A DNA stretch of 64,000 nt from [Flexibacter] sp. ATCC 35103 (GTDB taxonomy: Bacteria > Bacteroidota > Bacteroidia > Flavobacteriales > Flavobacteriaceae). A program made the translations under genes and the position numbers. The stretch is from NCBI RefSeq assembly GCF_001975985.1, contig NZ_MTQF01000011.1, positions 143,638-207,637 on the forward strand, in the 5' to 3' direction. Shown here one piece after another: positions 37,637-47,467 of the stretch (position 1 is its first letter; each line of letters begins with the position of its first letter). The notes under the pieces were generated by a model. The model had not been told where the DNA came from. It saw only the letters and a program-made list of their open reading frames with translations, and did not search any database.

Positions 37637-37667
37637 AAAACCTCATTTAGTTTATAAATGAGGTTTT
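37637..37667 (-). terminator. Terminator of the 37757-40051 receptor gene
   Basis: AAAACCTCATTTA and TAAATGAGGTTTT form a perfect 13-bp stem around a 5-base loop. The leftward transcript runs into a further T-run (A-run on the plus strand). Confidence 0.85.
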
Positions 37668-37756
37668 GTAGTGTTTTAAAAACCAAAAACTTCTTCTTAT
37701 TTTCAATAAAGAAAATACAGAAAAAGTTTTGGAGGATAAAAATCTAATTCAATTTT

Positions 37757-40051
37757 TTAAAATTTATATCTTAAGCTTGTCATTATCTGACGTGGTGCTA
37801 TTGGGTTTACACTATAATTTTCGTGAACCGTATAATTTAATTCATTTGTAATATTTGATAATCGGCATAAAATCGAAATTTTTCTCCATTCGTAACCTAA
37901 AGATGCATCGATAGTGGTATAACCTTTTAACGGAATATCTCTGTCTCTGATTGTTACGATGTAAGCAGGATCCGGTTTTGGATTTGCAGTTGTAGGTTTA
38001 ACAGCTGTCCATAAATAATCATCATTCCAACCACCTGTGCGATCACCAACATAGTTTGCAATGGCTCCAAATGATAATCCTTTTAATAAACCTTCAGGTA
38101 ATTTGTAGAAAAAGCTCAAATTGGCTGTGTTTTTTGGAGTTCTTGCTAATACATCACCAACAACAAGACTTCCGTTTGTTCCGGATGATTTAGATACTTT
38201 GGTTTCATTGAAACTATAACCTGCCATAATATTCAAACCTTCTACAGGAGTAGCTGTAATATCTATTTCGACTCCTTTTCCTTTTGTTGCTCCCACTAAT
38301 TCTTTTAATGTTGTAGTAGTGTTTTGTGTCACACCATCTGCTAAAAACGGCGCTGTTTGTGCTAAATTATTATTAGATATTTGATAAGCTGTAATATTAG
38401 TACTCAAAAGACCTTTCCAGAAATCTTTTTTAATACCCACTTCATATTGGTCAATAATTGAAGGATCTAAAGGTTTTAAGTCTACTGTTGTTCCTGTATT
38501 TGGAGTAAAAGAGTTCGAGTAACTTGCAAACAAAGACAAATCTTTAGTAGGTTGTATTACCAATCCTGCTTTTGGCGAATATGCTCTGTTTAAAGTTTTA
38601 GCGCCTGTTACAGGAGTTGAATTTTCAAGACTTGTTGTAATAACATTTTTTTCTATTACTTCTTTAGAGGTTTCAACTTCACTTTCCTGCCATGACCATC
38701 TTAAACCAGCTAAAACTTTTACATACTCTGTAACTGAGATTAAATCCTGTGCATAAGCACCAAAACGTTGAGTATTTGTAGTAGCTAATTGAGTTGCTCT
38801 GGTTGGGTAAGGTATAGTAAGACTTTGTGTACTATAATCGTAATTATAAAGATTGATGGCAGTAGCTTCTGTAGTTATAGCTGTTGTACCGTTTGGTGTT
38901 GCATAAAAACCATACGTATAACTTGGAGCGATAGAATTTTCATAATCAACTCCTGTAAATATTTGGTGTTTGATGCTTCCTGTATTAAAAGTCCCTTGTA
39001 AACTTAACTGATCACCAAATATTTGCTCAGCACCATCCGATTTGGTTAACCCGCGTTTCCAGTTTCCATTAGCTTCAACCGTACTTAATTGTGCTGTTGA
39101 GGTTTGTGTTCTGCGGTAAGATTGGTAAGAAGAATTAAAATTTAATTTCCAGTTTTTATTGAAATCATGATTCAATAATACCGATGCACTGGCAGATTTA
39201 GTATTTGCAGTTGACCAAAGCGCTCCAAAGAATTCGTTGCGTGGTAAGTTTAATATTGTTTTCTCATAGATTCCGGTACCAAAATCAGGCGTCCAGTCTG
39301 CGCTTAAATAATCTCCTTGTACGGTAATTTGAGTTTTATCTGAAACATGAAATAAAAACGACGGATTAATATAGATACGCTCGTTTTTTACAAAATCCCT
39401 GAAGCTTTCTGAGTTTTCGTAAGAAGCATTAAATCTATATGCTATTGATTTATTTAATGGGCCATAAATGTCCAGCGATGGTTTGTAGAAAGAGTAACTT
39501 CCCATTTGCATGGATAGTTCACCGCCTTGTGTAAATTTTGGTGTTTTGGTAACTAAATTCATGATTCCGCCGGGAGCAACATTTCCATACAATAAAGCCG
39601 AACCTCCTTTTAAGAATTCTACTTTTTCTAATGATGAAACTTCTGGTATTGAACCGGCATTATAACGAAAACCGTTTTTAAACATATTATTGGCAGACAT
39701 ATCGTATCCTCTTGAGAAAAAAGATTCCTGCGCACCACCACGAGCTGATCCTACATAAACTCCGTTAAGGTTTTTTACTACTTCACTTAATCTGATAGCT
39801 TGTTGTTGTTCGATTACTTCATTACCTATAATTTGAACACTTTGTGGCAAATCCATTACTTTGATTCCTGAACGAGCTGCTTCAATAGGTTTTTTAGGTT
39901 TGTTTGCTGTAATTAAAACTTCATTAAGAATTTCTCCTTTTTTATTTTTTACAGTATCATTTGCTGTAGAACCATTCTCTGTACTTGTATATTGCTGGCT
40001 GTAAGAGGCAAGGCTTATAAAAGATAAAACAAATAGTAAATTATATCTCAT
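37757..40051 (-). CDS. TonB-dependent siderophore receptor
   Basis: A 764-residue outer-membrane receptor that imports ferric siderophores using TonB-transduced energy. The signal peptide ends near ASYSQQ. A TonB-box-like start GEILNEVLITANK leads into the plug domain, where DLPQSVQIIGNEVI and LSEVVKNLNGVYVG are typical of siderophore receptors. FLKGGSALLYGNVAPGGIMN is the conserved plug motif. The 22-stranded barrel follows, closing with the aromatic C-terminus (MTSLRYKF). No carboxypeptidase-like N-terminal extension is present, unlike the other two receptors nearby. A full promoter (40087-40117) and terminator (37637) make it monocistronic. Iron regulation is likely from the family, though I did not locate a Fur box. 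Confidence 0.92.
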   Translation of the reverse strand: MRYNLLFVLSFISLASYSQQYTSTENGSTANDTVKNKKGEILNEVLITANKPKKPIEAARSGIKVMDLPQSVQIIGNEVIEQQQAIRLSEVVKNLNGVYVGSARGGAQESFFSRGYDMSANNMFKNGFRYNAGSIPEVSSLEKVEFLKGGSALLYGNVAPGGIMNLVTKTPKFTQGGELSMQMGSYSFYKPSLDIYGPLNKSIAYRFNASYENSESFRDFVKNERIYINPSFLFHVSDKTQITVQGDYLSADWTPDFGTGIYEKTILNLPRNEFFGALWSTANTKSASASVLLNHDFNKNWKLNFNSSYQSYRRTQTSTAQLSTVEANGNWKRGLTKSDGAEQIFGDQLSLQGTFNTGSIKHQIFTGVDYENSIAPSYTYGFYATPNGTTAITTEATAINLYNYDYSTQSLTIPYPTRATQLATTNTQRFGAYAQDLISVTEYVKVLAGLRWSWQESEVETSKEVIEKNVITTSLENSTPVTGAKTLNRAYSPKAGLVIQPTKDLSLFASYSNSFTPNTGTTVDLKPLDPSIIDQYEVGIKKDFWKGLLSTNITAYQISNNNLAQTAPFLADGVTQNTTTTLKELVGATKGKGVEIDITATPVEGLNIMAGYSFNETKVSKSSGTNGSLVVGDVLARTPKNTANLSFFYKLPEGLLKGLSFGAIANYVGDRTGGWNDDYLWTAVKPTTANPKPDPAYIVTIRDRDIPLKGYTTIDASLGYEWRKISILCRLSNITNELNYTVHENYSVNPIAPRQIMTSLRYKF

Positions 40052-40086
40052 GGTATTTATTTAGATTGAATAAAAATAAGTTTTTG

Positions 40087-40117
40087 CAAATATAAGTTCA
40101 CATACTTGTTTTAACAA
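40087..40117 (-). promoter_or_regulatory. Promoter of the 37757-40051 receptor gene
   Basis: Read on the minus strand: TTG (40115-40117), a 20-base spacer, TATATTTG (40087-40094). Both elements and spacing fit the flavobacterial consensus. The start codon is 36 bases downstream. Confidence 0.7.
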
Positions 40118-40253
40118 AATTTATTGATAAGTTTTCACACTTAAACCTTGCTTAGTTTTGTCTTAAGATTTGCTTAAGATTTTGTTTGTAACGATTTAAT
40201 CCTTTATATGTAAGTGGCTTTTTGAAATCTTATATTTCTTATTTACCCAAGTT

Positions 40254-40361
40254 TGCGTTAGGGATAGAAGCGGTATCTCGCAATTAGAAAAACAAGGGTT
40301 TTTAGCCGTAGTTTTACTTATTGGGAATTTAGCGGATAGCCCGACCGGAGGGAACGCCCAA
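40254..40361. ncRNA. Conserved-looking flavobacterial intergenic element, possible structured RNA or repeat
   Basis: The segment starts GCGTTAGGGATAGAAGCGG and ends with TAGCGGATAGCCCGACC then GGAGGGAACGCCC. I recognise this end-to-end pattern from intergenic regions of many Flavobacteriia; the centre varies while the ends stay constant. The end words GCGTT and AACGC can pair. It is far more GC-rich than its surroundings. It could be a structured RNA of the Flavo type or a small dispersed repeat; strand is undetermined. Confidence 0.45.
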
Positions 40362-40401
40362 ACAAAAAATCTGTTTATAATTGTATTTTAATGTAAGGCA
40401 T

Positions 40402-40433
40402 AAAAAAACCTTGCTCAAAAAGAAACAAGGTTT
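40402..40433 (-). terminator. Terminator of the DUF4198 gene
   Basis: AAACCTTG and CAAGGTTT pair around a 12-base loop; the leftward transcript then has seven U residues (A-run on the plus strand). Confidence 0.78.
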
Positions 40434-40461
40434 AGGTTGTAATAATAAATAGAATAAATGC

Positions 40462-41187
40462 TTATTTAACTGTGATTAAATACGTAGCCATTTTCCAGAT
40501 TTCGTCGTATTTTTTACCATTATGTTCTCCGGCAGTTTTCTCTGTATAAGCAAATTCTACCATATAATTTCCTGGCCAGATTGGTGTAAACGAAATTTCT
40601 CCGTTTTCATTACTCCATAATTCTTTTTCCCATCCGTTAGGAGCGATAACTTTCATTTTTTGCTCTTTGGCAACTTTAGCTTCGTATAAAGCATTTACGT
40701 TCACCTTTACTTTTTGTTTTGCCGTTGTTGCATCTTTAGAAAATAAGCTGATGATGTTTGTATTTGCAGCAGCTTCGTTTCCTTTTGCAGCGTTACCCAC
40801 AGTAACAGTTGCACTTGAGTTATAATCTAAAACCATAGTTCCGTAAACATCTTTTACTTTATGGTGCATTGCGATTGTATAAACACCATCTTCATCTGGT
40901 GTAAAAAAGGCCTGATATTTATTTTCTAAAGCTGTTGCAGTAAGTTTAGTCTCTTTTTTTGATGGACTAATAACGACTAACGTAAAATCTTTTAAATCAG
41001 AAAACCATTTTGCAGCAGGCGTAATATCATTATCTGAAAATTCTCCAAAGAAAACTGAAATTTCTTGTGCTTTTCCTTTTGTTCCGGTTGCTTTAGTTTC
41101 GATCCAAAGTGCATGAGCAAATAATTGAGGACTGGCAACTAACATTAAAAGTAAAAATGCTATTGATTTTAAAGTTTTAGATTTCAT
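40462..41187 (-). CDS. DUF4198 domain periplasmic protein
   Basis: A 241-residue exported protein. The signal peptide ends at LFAHA, and the mature protein starts HALWIETKATG, where the His-Ala-x-Trp start is a hallmark of DUF4198 proteins (metal-uptake associated, sometimes NikK- or CbiK-like). The body is an Ig-like beta sandwich (VSVFFGEFSDND, YTIAMHHKVKDV), and the end (AGEHNGKKYDEIWKMATYLI) matches the family. Set among siderophore receptors, it probably helps bind or handle a metal or metal complex in the periplasm. A TAAGTTTG -7-like element lies at 41227-41234 on the minus strand. A terminator follows at 40402. Confidence 0.85.
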   Translation of the reverse strand: MKSKTLKSIAFLLLMLVASPQLFAHALWIETKATGTKGKAQEISVFFGEFSDNDITPAAKWFSDLKDFTLVVISPSKKETKLTATALENKYQAFFTPDEDGVYTIAMHHKVKDVYGTMVLDYNSSATVTVGNAAKGNEAAANTNIISLFSKDATTAKQKVKVNVNALYEAKVAKEQKMKVIAPNGWEKELWSNENGEISFTPIWPGNYMVEFAYTEKTAGEHNGKKYDEIWKMATYLITVK

Positions 41188-41320
41188 AAGATGAAGTTTA
41201 AATTTTTGTATTGATTTATATTTTTACAAACTTAAGTCTTATTTAGAATAATTAAAAATAAAACAGATAAAAAGGCTTGTTAAAGTTTAAAGATTACCGC
41301 CACAACATGTCGTAAAAAAT

Positions 41321-41353
41321 AAAAGGAACTAATTTTTGAATCAGTTCCTTTTT
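41321..41353 (-). terminator. Terminator of the 41376-43829 receptor gene
   Basis: AAAAGGAACT pairs with AGTTCCTTTT around a loop of about 11 bases (stem extended by a G-A rich base), with T-richness on both strands. It lies 23 bases beyond the stop. Confidence 0.78.
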
Positions 41354-41375
41354 GATGTTAAAAGTTTTATCGGTA

Positions 41376-43829
41376 TTAAAACTTATAAGTAAAACTAGCT
41401 ACAATATTTCTGGTTTTTTGAGGATTAATCGTAGACCAGCCTCCATTAAAATATTCTTTGTTAGCAATATTATTTATATTTAATGCAATTCTGAATTTGT
41501 TTACGTTATAAAAAACAGATCCATTTATTACAGTATAAGACGGAATCACAAATTTTCCGGTAACCTGACTATCCAGAATGGCATTTTCGCTGGCATGATT
41601 TCCTCCAAAACCTAAACCAAAATCTTTTAGAGTTCCATAATCAAATTTATAAGTAGCCCAAAGATTGATTAAGTTTTCAGGCCCTGACCAGATTGGTCTT
41701 TTCCCGGTTTCTAACCAAACATTTGCTTCGTCTCCTTTGATAATTTTACTGTCGTTGTAACTATATCCCGCAATTATATTGAATCCCTTAAACGGGTTAG
41801 CATTCAGGTCAAATTCAAAACCTTTACTCTGAGCTTCTCCGCCTTGTAAACTATTGTAAAAGTTATCCGGATCTGCTGTCACAAGATCTGCCACTTTTAT
41901 ATCATAGTAGCTTACAGTTGCATTTAATTTATCACCAAGAAGATTTGCTTTTACTCCAAATTCTAACTGATTGGCGTGTTCCGGTTTAAACGATTTGCTG
42001 GTTGGGTTGCTTCCGTCAGGATTAGCTGTTTGTGCGGGGCCTAAGTTTCTGAAACCATTCATGTAGTTTGCAAAAAAAGCTAATTTATCTTCTATAGGCT
42101 GATACAATAAACCAAATTTTGGAGATAAAGCGGTTTGGTTATAATCATCAGTATCTGTTTTGATATTGCCTTCTGTATCAAAATAGTCGAGACGCAAACT
42201 TGCCATTGCAACTAATTTTGGCGTAATATTGATTACATCAGAGGCGTACGCGCTGTAAGTTGCATCTTTGATATTGTTATTTTGAGCTCCGGTGGACGAA
42301 AGTAAATCTTCGACAGAACTCTGGGTCAGAGAACGTTTTACGGTTGCTTCAGCTCCTGTTTCAGGATCTATATAATTAATGCCACCTTGTGCATTTACAT
42401 TGTAAATCCAACCCCAGCCGGAACCATTAAAAATAGTGTTTTTAGAAAAATAATCTAAACCAACCACAAGGCGATTACGCATATTGCCAATTTTGAAATC
42501 GCCTATAAAATTTTGCTGAATATCTGTTGTTGCGGTTTGGGACTGCTCTCTGGTAATGAAAATACTAAAATCACGCTGGCCATTTTCGTTGTCGTAGATA
42601 TATGAGTAATATCCGTTTGATTTTGTAGAACCTCTTGAAATTGCAGTTTGCGAAGTCCATTGATCTGATATTTTATAATTCATCTGACCCTGCAAATTGT
42701 ATTTTGGGTTTTTTATAGACAAATCATTACTGTAAAAGGAAAGTTTTGTGTTGTAATTAAGATCAGCAACATTGGCATATTGTACAGGAGAATTTCTCCC
42801 TAAAAATAACATCGAAGGAGTTGTTTTTTCTTCCTGCATGAACTCTGTATTAATCAGGAAAGATAATTTTTCGTTCACTTTATAAGATAAAACAGGAGCT
42901 ACAAAAAAGGAAGTACGAAAACCGGCATCCTGAAAACTATTTTCAGTCTGGTAAGCTACATTAATTCTAATAGCGACATTATCAGTGTCATCTACAGATG
43001 TATTTACATCTGCAGTAACTCTGTTTAGTCCAAAACTACCTGCAAGATAAGATACTTCGGCACCAAAACCGGTGTATGGCTTTTTGGTTACTGTATTAAT
43101 AAGTCCGCCATAGCTAATTAAGCTGCTGCCAAATAAAGTTCCTGATGGACCTTTCATCACTTCAATTCTTTCAATATTGGCAGGATCTAAGCTTCCGTTT
43201 GATAAACCCGGTAATCCATTTACGATATTCGCCTGAGTTTCGAAACCACGCAAAGAGTAATAAGAACCTCCGTCACTGCCACGACCTGTAGATTCCCATA
43301 ATTTTTGAATTCCGGGTACATTTTTCATGGCATCTTCATAATTTGTAATCGCTTGTTCTTTTAATAAATCAGCCGAAACAACATTATAAACCTGTGGATT
43401 TTCGATGTTTTTCAAGGGCATTTTCGAAACATAATTACTTTGCTTCGGGAAAAGTTTAGCCCTGTTATTTGTAATGATAACTTCTTTTAATTGTTTGTTT
43501 GAAACCTTTAGCTGCAAATTAAGCATTGAGGTTTCATTAGCAGAAACAGTTATTTCCTGCTCTAAGGTTTCATAACCTGTTAGGGAGACCTGTAGCGTAT
43601 AAGTATTTGCTTTTACTCTGTTGAACTCAAAAGCGCCATCTTCATTACTAATTGTGCCGTATTTTGAATCTTTAAGAATGATGTTTACACCAACAGCCAT
43701 TTCACCGTCAGATGTTGTGATTGTTCCTTTAATTTTGCCGTTATTTTGCTGTGCAGATAAAGTTGTTAAAGCAAAAAACACAATGATAAGGTATATGAAT
43801 TTAGGCAATCTTAAATTTGAGTAATTCAT
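41376..43829 (-). CDS. TonB-dependent siderophore receptor with carboxypeptidase-like N-terminal domain
   Basis: An 817-residue outer-membrane receptor. After the signal peptide (ending LSAQQ) there is a carboxypeptidase-regulatory-like domain of about 85 residues (IKGTITTSDGEMAVGVNIIL, NTYTLQVSLTGYETLEQEIT). The plug domain follows, with YEDAMKNVPGIQKLW and the conserved RIEVMKGPSGTLFGSSLISYGG. A 22-strand barrel then ends in a C-terminal Phe (NIVASFTYKF). Its N-terminal domain and plug are closely related to those of the receptor at 45085-47409, so the two arose by duplication. It lies 49 bases downstream of a PepSY gene and is probably co-transcribed with it. Ferric siderophore uptake is the likely role. 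Confidence 0.92.
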   Translation of the reverse strand: MNYSNLRLPKFIYLIIVFFALTTLSAQQNNGKIKGTITTSDGEMAVGVNIILKDSKYGTISNEDGAFEFNRVKANTYTLQVSLTGYETLEQEITVSANETSMLNLQLKVSNKQLKEVIITNNRAKLFPKQSNYVSKMPLKNIENPQVYNVVSADLLKEQAITNYEDAMKNVPGIQKLWESTGRGSDGGSYYSLRGFETQANIVNGLPGLSNGSLDPANIERIEVMKGPSGTLFGSSLISYGGLINTVTKKPYTGFGAEVSYLAGSFGLNRVTADVNTSVDDTDNVAIRINVAYQTENSFQDAGFRTSFFVAPVLSYKVNEKLSFLINTEFMQEEKTTPSMLFLGRNSPVQYANVADLNYNTKLSFYSNDLSIKNPKYNLQGQMNYKISDQWTSQTAISRGSTKSNGYYSYIYDNENGQRDFSIFITREQSQTATTDIQQNFIGDFKIGNMRNRLVVGLDYFSKNTIFNGSGWGWIYNVNAQGGINYIDPETGAEATVKRSLTQSSVEDLLSSTGAQNNNIKDATYSAYASDVINITPKLVAMASLRLDYFDTEGNIKTDTDDYNQTALSPKFGLLYQPIEDKLAFFANYMNGFRNLGPAQTANPDGSNPTSKSFKPEHANQLEFGVKANLLGDKLNATVSYYDIKVADLVTADPDNFYNSLQGGEAQSKGFEFDLNANPFKGFNIIAGYSYNDSKIIKGDEANVWLETGKRPIWSGPENLINLWATYKFDYGTLKDFGLGFGGNHASENAILDSQVTGKFVIPSYTVINGSVFYNVNKFRIALNINNIANKEYFNGGWSTINPQKTRNIVASFTYKF

Positions 43830-43877
43830 TTGGTTAAGATGTTAGATTAGTAATTAAAAAATGATTTTTAAGTATTA

Positions 43878-45026
43878 TTATTTCGTTTTCTTCTTTTTAT
43901 TATTTCTTCCCCACCAAATATAGAATCCGGTTATAGGAAGACTCGCACATATAAAACTAGCAAAAAAAGCCATTATCTTTCCTGGTAAACCTAATATTCC
44001 GCCTGAATGAATGGCATAATTAAGGGACCGAAGCTTATCGCCGTTGTTTCGGTCTGCAAAAGTTTTCTTTTCTAATAATTCTCCCGTATATTGATCAAAT
44101 TGGGTAGCTACGATTCCGAAATTCCCACCATTATCGACATAAACAGATTGCGATTGTAAAGAATCTTCGGGCATCGAAAAAGTGTAACCTTCTGCATTTG
44201 GATAATCAGATTGTACGGCAGCATATATTTTATCTAATAAATTTTGATTTTGATTTTTTGAAATATCAGATGCTACATCTTCTTGCTTTCTTTCGATAGT
44301 CTGACCTCCGTTCGCAAGCCACTTTATACTATTGTCAAACCATTTAAATGACCATACCAATCCTGTAAGAGCAATAAGCAATGCAAAAAGCGTAACATAA
44401 AAGCCAAGAATATTATGCAGGTCATAATTTTTTCGTTTCCATTGTGTGTTATTTTTCCAGCGGAACCAATAGCGCTGTTTTGCTGCAGCTTTATTTTTTG
44501 GCCACCAAAGTATAATTCCGGTAATCAGGGAGATAATAAAGATGATTACAGCAATACCCACGATAGGCTGACCAATATTATTTGTCAATAATAAACTCCA
44601 GTGCAGAAATACAATTACCTCAAAAAACTCGGTTGTAGTGTTCTCAATTTTCTGAATTTTTCCTGTAAACGGATTTATGTATATCGTATAACTGTATGCT
44701 CTTGTGTCCCAATACCAAATAGCATTTTTGTTTTCTCTTTCTTTACTGGCATAAAATAGTATGGTAGCATCTTTTTGATTTCGTACTCTGATTGCATTTA
44801 TTGGTTTGTCATTTCCAATAGAATCCTGAGCAGTTTTTAGTAATTCTGCCAGGCTTTTTTGTTCTGGTTTTATTTCATTTGCATAATACCTGCTGTGGTA
44901 TACAATAGGTCTCAATTCTTCATCAAAAACATAAATACAACCCGTAATACCCAGAATAACGATAATGAGTCCGGAGCCTAAACCCAGCCATAAATGAATT
45001 TTAAGAATGATTTTTTTAAAGGTCAT
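43878..45026 (-). CDS. PepSY-associated TM protein (putative siderophore-iron reductase)
   Basis: A 382-residue inner-membrane protein of the PepSY-TM family. It has four main membrane helices: IHLWLGLGSGLIIVILGITG near the start, with His11 in KIHLWLG; IVFLHWSLLLTN and IVIIF region in the middle; LHNILGFYVTLFALLIALTG; and a last helix near residues 345-370. Conserved His residues (HLW, LHWSLL, LHNILG, IHSGG) could bind haem, as proposed for reductases of this family. Members are often next to siderophore receptors and may reduce imported ferric siderophores. It sits between two such receptors here and is likely co-transcribed with the one at 41376-43829. Confidence 0.87.
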   Translation of the reverse strand: MTFKKIILKIHLWLGLGSGLIIVILGITGCIYVFDEELRPIVYHSRYYANEIKPEQKSLAELLKTAQDSIGNDKPINAIRVRNQKDATILFYASKERENKNAIWYWDTRAYSYTIYINPFTGKIQKIENTTTEFFEVIVFLHWSLLLTNNIGQPIVGIAVIIFIISLITGIILWWPKNKAAAKQRYWFRWKNNTQWKRKNYDLHNILGFYVTLFALLIALTGLVWSFKWFDNSIKWLANGGQTIERKQEDVASDISKNQNQNLLDKIYAAVQSDYPNAEGYTFSMPEDSLQSQSVYVDNGGNFGIVATQFDQYTGELLEKKTFADRNNGDKLRSLNYAIHSGGILGLPGKIMAFFASFICASLPITGFYIWWGRNNKKKKTK

Positions 45027-45042
45027 TTCCTTATTTATTAAA

Positions 45043-45070
45043 AAAACACCTCTAATACAGAGGTGTTTTT
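45043..45070 (-). terminator. Terminator of the 45085-47409 receptor gene
   Basis: AAAAACACCTCT and AGAGGTGTTTTT form a perfect or near-perfect stem around a short loop. It separates this receptor from the PepSY gene downstream. Confidence 0.82.
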
Positions 45071-45084
45071 GATAAAATATTTAT

Positions 45085-47409
45085 TTAAAACTTCAAGGTT
45101 AAGTTTACTAAAAAGTTTGTTGGTGCCTGAGAATTTCCGTAAAAATCCCAATATTTTTCGTTTGATATATTGTTGAATTTTACTCCAACTCTCCAGGTTG
45201 GCTGGTCATAAAATACTGTAGCGTTATAAGTCGTGTAAGATGGGATGTAAAAAACATTATCTTCAAACATATAATTTTTAGCCACATAATTGGCTCCAGC
45301 ACCAAAACCTAAACCTTTTAACTGATTTTGCAACGTATAGGTTGCCCAGAAGTTTGCCACGTTTTCAGGAGAACTTGTAGCCCTGTTTCCTTCAATAGAT
45401 TCGTCTGATGCTTTTACGATACGATTGTCATTGTAGGCATATCCGGCAACGATACTCAAACCTAAAATTGGATTAGTGACTACTTCAAGATCAAGACCTT
45501 TACTTACCTGTACACCATCCTGCACTGTAAAGCCGTCTGCGGTTGCTCTTGTAGCATTGTCAATCCTAATGTTGTAATAACTAGCAGTAGCACTTAATTT
45601 TTTATTGAAAGCTTCTGCTTTTACACCACCTTCATATTGTACAGCATATATTGGATCTAAAACTAATCTGGTAGCATCTGGCTGTGTTACAGGAGCAGAA
45701 TTTTGGAATCCGTTCATGTAATTTCCAAATACCGAAACCTGATCTTTAACCAACTCATACACTAATCCCAATTTTGGTGATAATGCTGTTTGATGATATC
45801 CTTCGGTTCCCTCAACTTCAGGACGATTAAAACGGTCCACACGTAAGCTCAACATAGTCGATAATCGATCTGTAAAATTAATCACATCAGATGCATATAC
45901 ACTAAAAGTATCCGTACCATCTGTAGGATAAGCAGTTTGGGTTAATACTGCATCTACCGCTTTTCTTCTTAGCGGGGCATAAGTATCAGTTACATCAACA
46001 GTATCAAGATATGGAGTTACACCAGATGAAAAACCGCTTTTGTTGAAACTGTAATTTGCTCCAATAAGTAATTTATGTTTGATACTTCCTGTTGAAAACT
46101 GACCATTAATATTTTCCTGAATATTGGTATAATTATCATAAATAGGTCCCCAATTTCCAACTCTTCTGGACGCCATTGTAGGAGAAGTCCAAAGAAGATA
46201 AGTCTGGTAACTGCGATCTACATTTTCTCCCACAAAAGAAAATAAAGTAGTTGATTTCCAGTTTTCAGAAATTTGATATTCTGCCTGAGCAAAAAATTTA
46301 TTTGCCGAAGTTTTAGCATCGTTATCATCATAAAACAAAGTTTTGCGGTAACCAATTTTTAGATCTCCGGGATTTGTAATTCCTGAAGCAGCATCATATC
46401 GGTTATAAGTACGTCTGGTATTGTTCGAATTAATTAATTCAGCATCAATATTAAAAGTCAGCTTATCATTTGCCTTAAAAGTAAGACTGGGAGTAATGGC
46501 AAAAGTTTTACTGAAACCATAATCCAGAAAGCTTTTCTCTGTACTGGCAGCCATATTTATTCTGAATAAAACTGTCTTATCTTCGTTTAATGGCGTGTTA
46601 ACATCAGCAGTAAGGCGGTTTTGACCAAAACTTCCCATAGTATAAGATACTTCTGCTGCAGTTGCTGTAAACGGTTTTTTAGTTACCAGATTTACAACAC
46701 CTCCAAAAGAAGAAACAGTTGAACCAAATAAAGTTCCGGATGGACCTTTTAGTACTTCGATACGTTCTACGTTTGCCAGATCTACAGAAGAACGGTTTGT
46801 TGCTGTTTCCATACCGTTTCTGGCATTAATTCCGGTTGTAAAACCTCTAAAAGTGATTCCCACTCCTCCTGAAGGATAACTTACCGGCACAGCACCTGGA
46901 GAGTTTTGTGTAGCACTTTTTATATCTATCGCTATTTGTTCCTGCAAAAGTTCTTTATGAATCACACTATAAACCTGTGGATTTTCGAGATTTTTTAGTG
47001 GCATTCTCGCAACGTAATCTGTTTTTTTAGATAAGATGCTTTTCTTGCCGTTTACAACAACTTCATGCAATTCTTTGTTAGAAACTTTTAATTGCAAATT
47101 AATAGTTGCTGTTTCATTTTCGGTTACCACAACATCTTGTTCAGTAGTTTCGTAACCCGTCAAGGATATTTGTACCGTGTAAGTATTTGGTCGTACTCTG
47201 TTCAGTTCAAAACTACCATCGTCGTTTGTGGTAGTGCCATATTTTGAGTTTTTAAGAATAACATTTACGCCAGCTGCTGCATCTCCGTCAGATGTAGTGA
47301 TTGTTCCTTTTATTTTTCCGAAGTTTTGTTGCGCAAATGAACAAAAAACAGAGAAAAGAAAACTGATTGTAAATAGAAAACGATACGTTTTCACAGTAGA
47401 GTATTTCAT
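45085..47409 (-). CDS. TonB-dependent siderophore receptor with carboxypeptidase-like N-terminal domain (paralogue)
   Basis: A 774-residue receptor built like the one at 41376-43829: signal peptide ending CSFAQQ, carboxypeptidase-regulatory-like domain (IKGTITTSDGDAAAGVNVIL, NTYTVQISLTGYETTEQDVV), plug with IDIKSATQNSPGAVPVSYPS and RIEVLKGPSGTLFGSTVSSFGG, and a barrel ending in Phe (NFLVNLTLKF). The first 130 residues of the two paralogues are nearly colinear, while the barrels have diverged, which suggests different siderophores. It has a strong promoter (47468-47497) and its own terminator, so it is transcribed alone ahead of the PepSY-receptor pair. Confidence 0.92.
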   Translation of the reverse strand: MKYSTVKTYRFLFTISFLFSVFCSFAQQNFGKIKGTITTSDGDAAAGVNVILKNSKYGTTTNDDGSFELNRVRPNTYTVQISLTGYETTEQDVVVTENETATINLQLKVSNKELHEVVVNGKKSILSKKTDYVARMPLKNLENPQVYSVIHKELLQEQIAIDIKSATQNSPGAVPVSYPSGGVGITFRGFTTGINARNGMETATNRSSVDLANVERIEVLKGPSGTLFGSTVSSFGGVVNLVTKKPFTATAAEVSYTMGSFGQNRLTADVNTPLNEDKTVLFRINMAASTEKSFLDYGFSKTFAITPSLTFKANDKLTFNIDAELINSNNTRRTYNRYDAASGITNPGDLKIGYRKTLFYDDNDAKTSANKFFAQAEYQISENWKSTTLFSFVGENVDRSYQTYLLWTSPTMASRRVGNWGPIYDNYTNIQENINGQFSTGSIKHKLLIGANYSFNKSGFSSGVTPYLDTVDVTDTYAPLRRKAVDAVLTQTAYPTDGTDTFSVYASDVINFTDRLSTMLSLRVDRFNRPEVEGTEGYHQTALSPKLGLVYELVKDQVSVFGNYMNGFQNSAPVTQPDATRLVLDPIYAVQYEGGVKAEAFNKKLSATASYYNIRIDNATRATADGFTVQDGVQVSKGLDLEVVTNPILGLSIVAGYAYNDNRIVKASDESIEGNRATSSPENVANFWATYTLQNQLKGLGFGAGANYVAKNYMFEDNVFYIPSYTTYNATVFYDQPTWRVGVKFNNISNEKYWDFYGNSQAPTNFLVNLTLKF

Positions 47410-47467
47410 TTTTTAAATTAAATTTGGTTAAGGTTTCTATTTTTATTTAGAATGAATAAAAACAATG

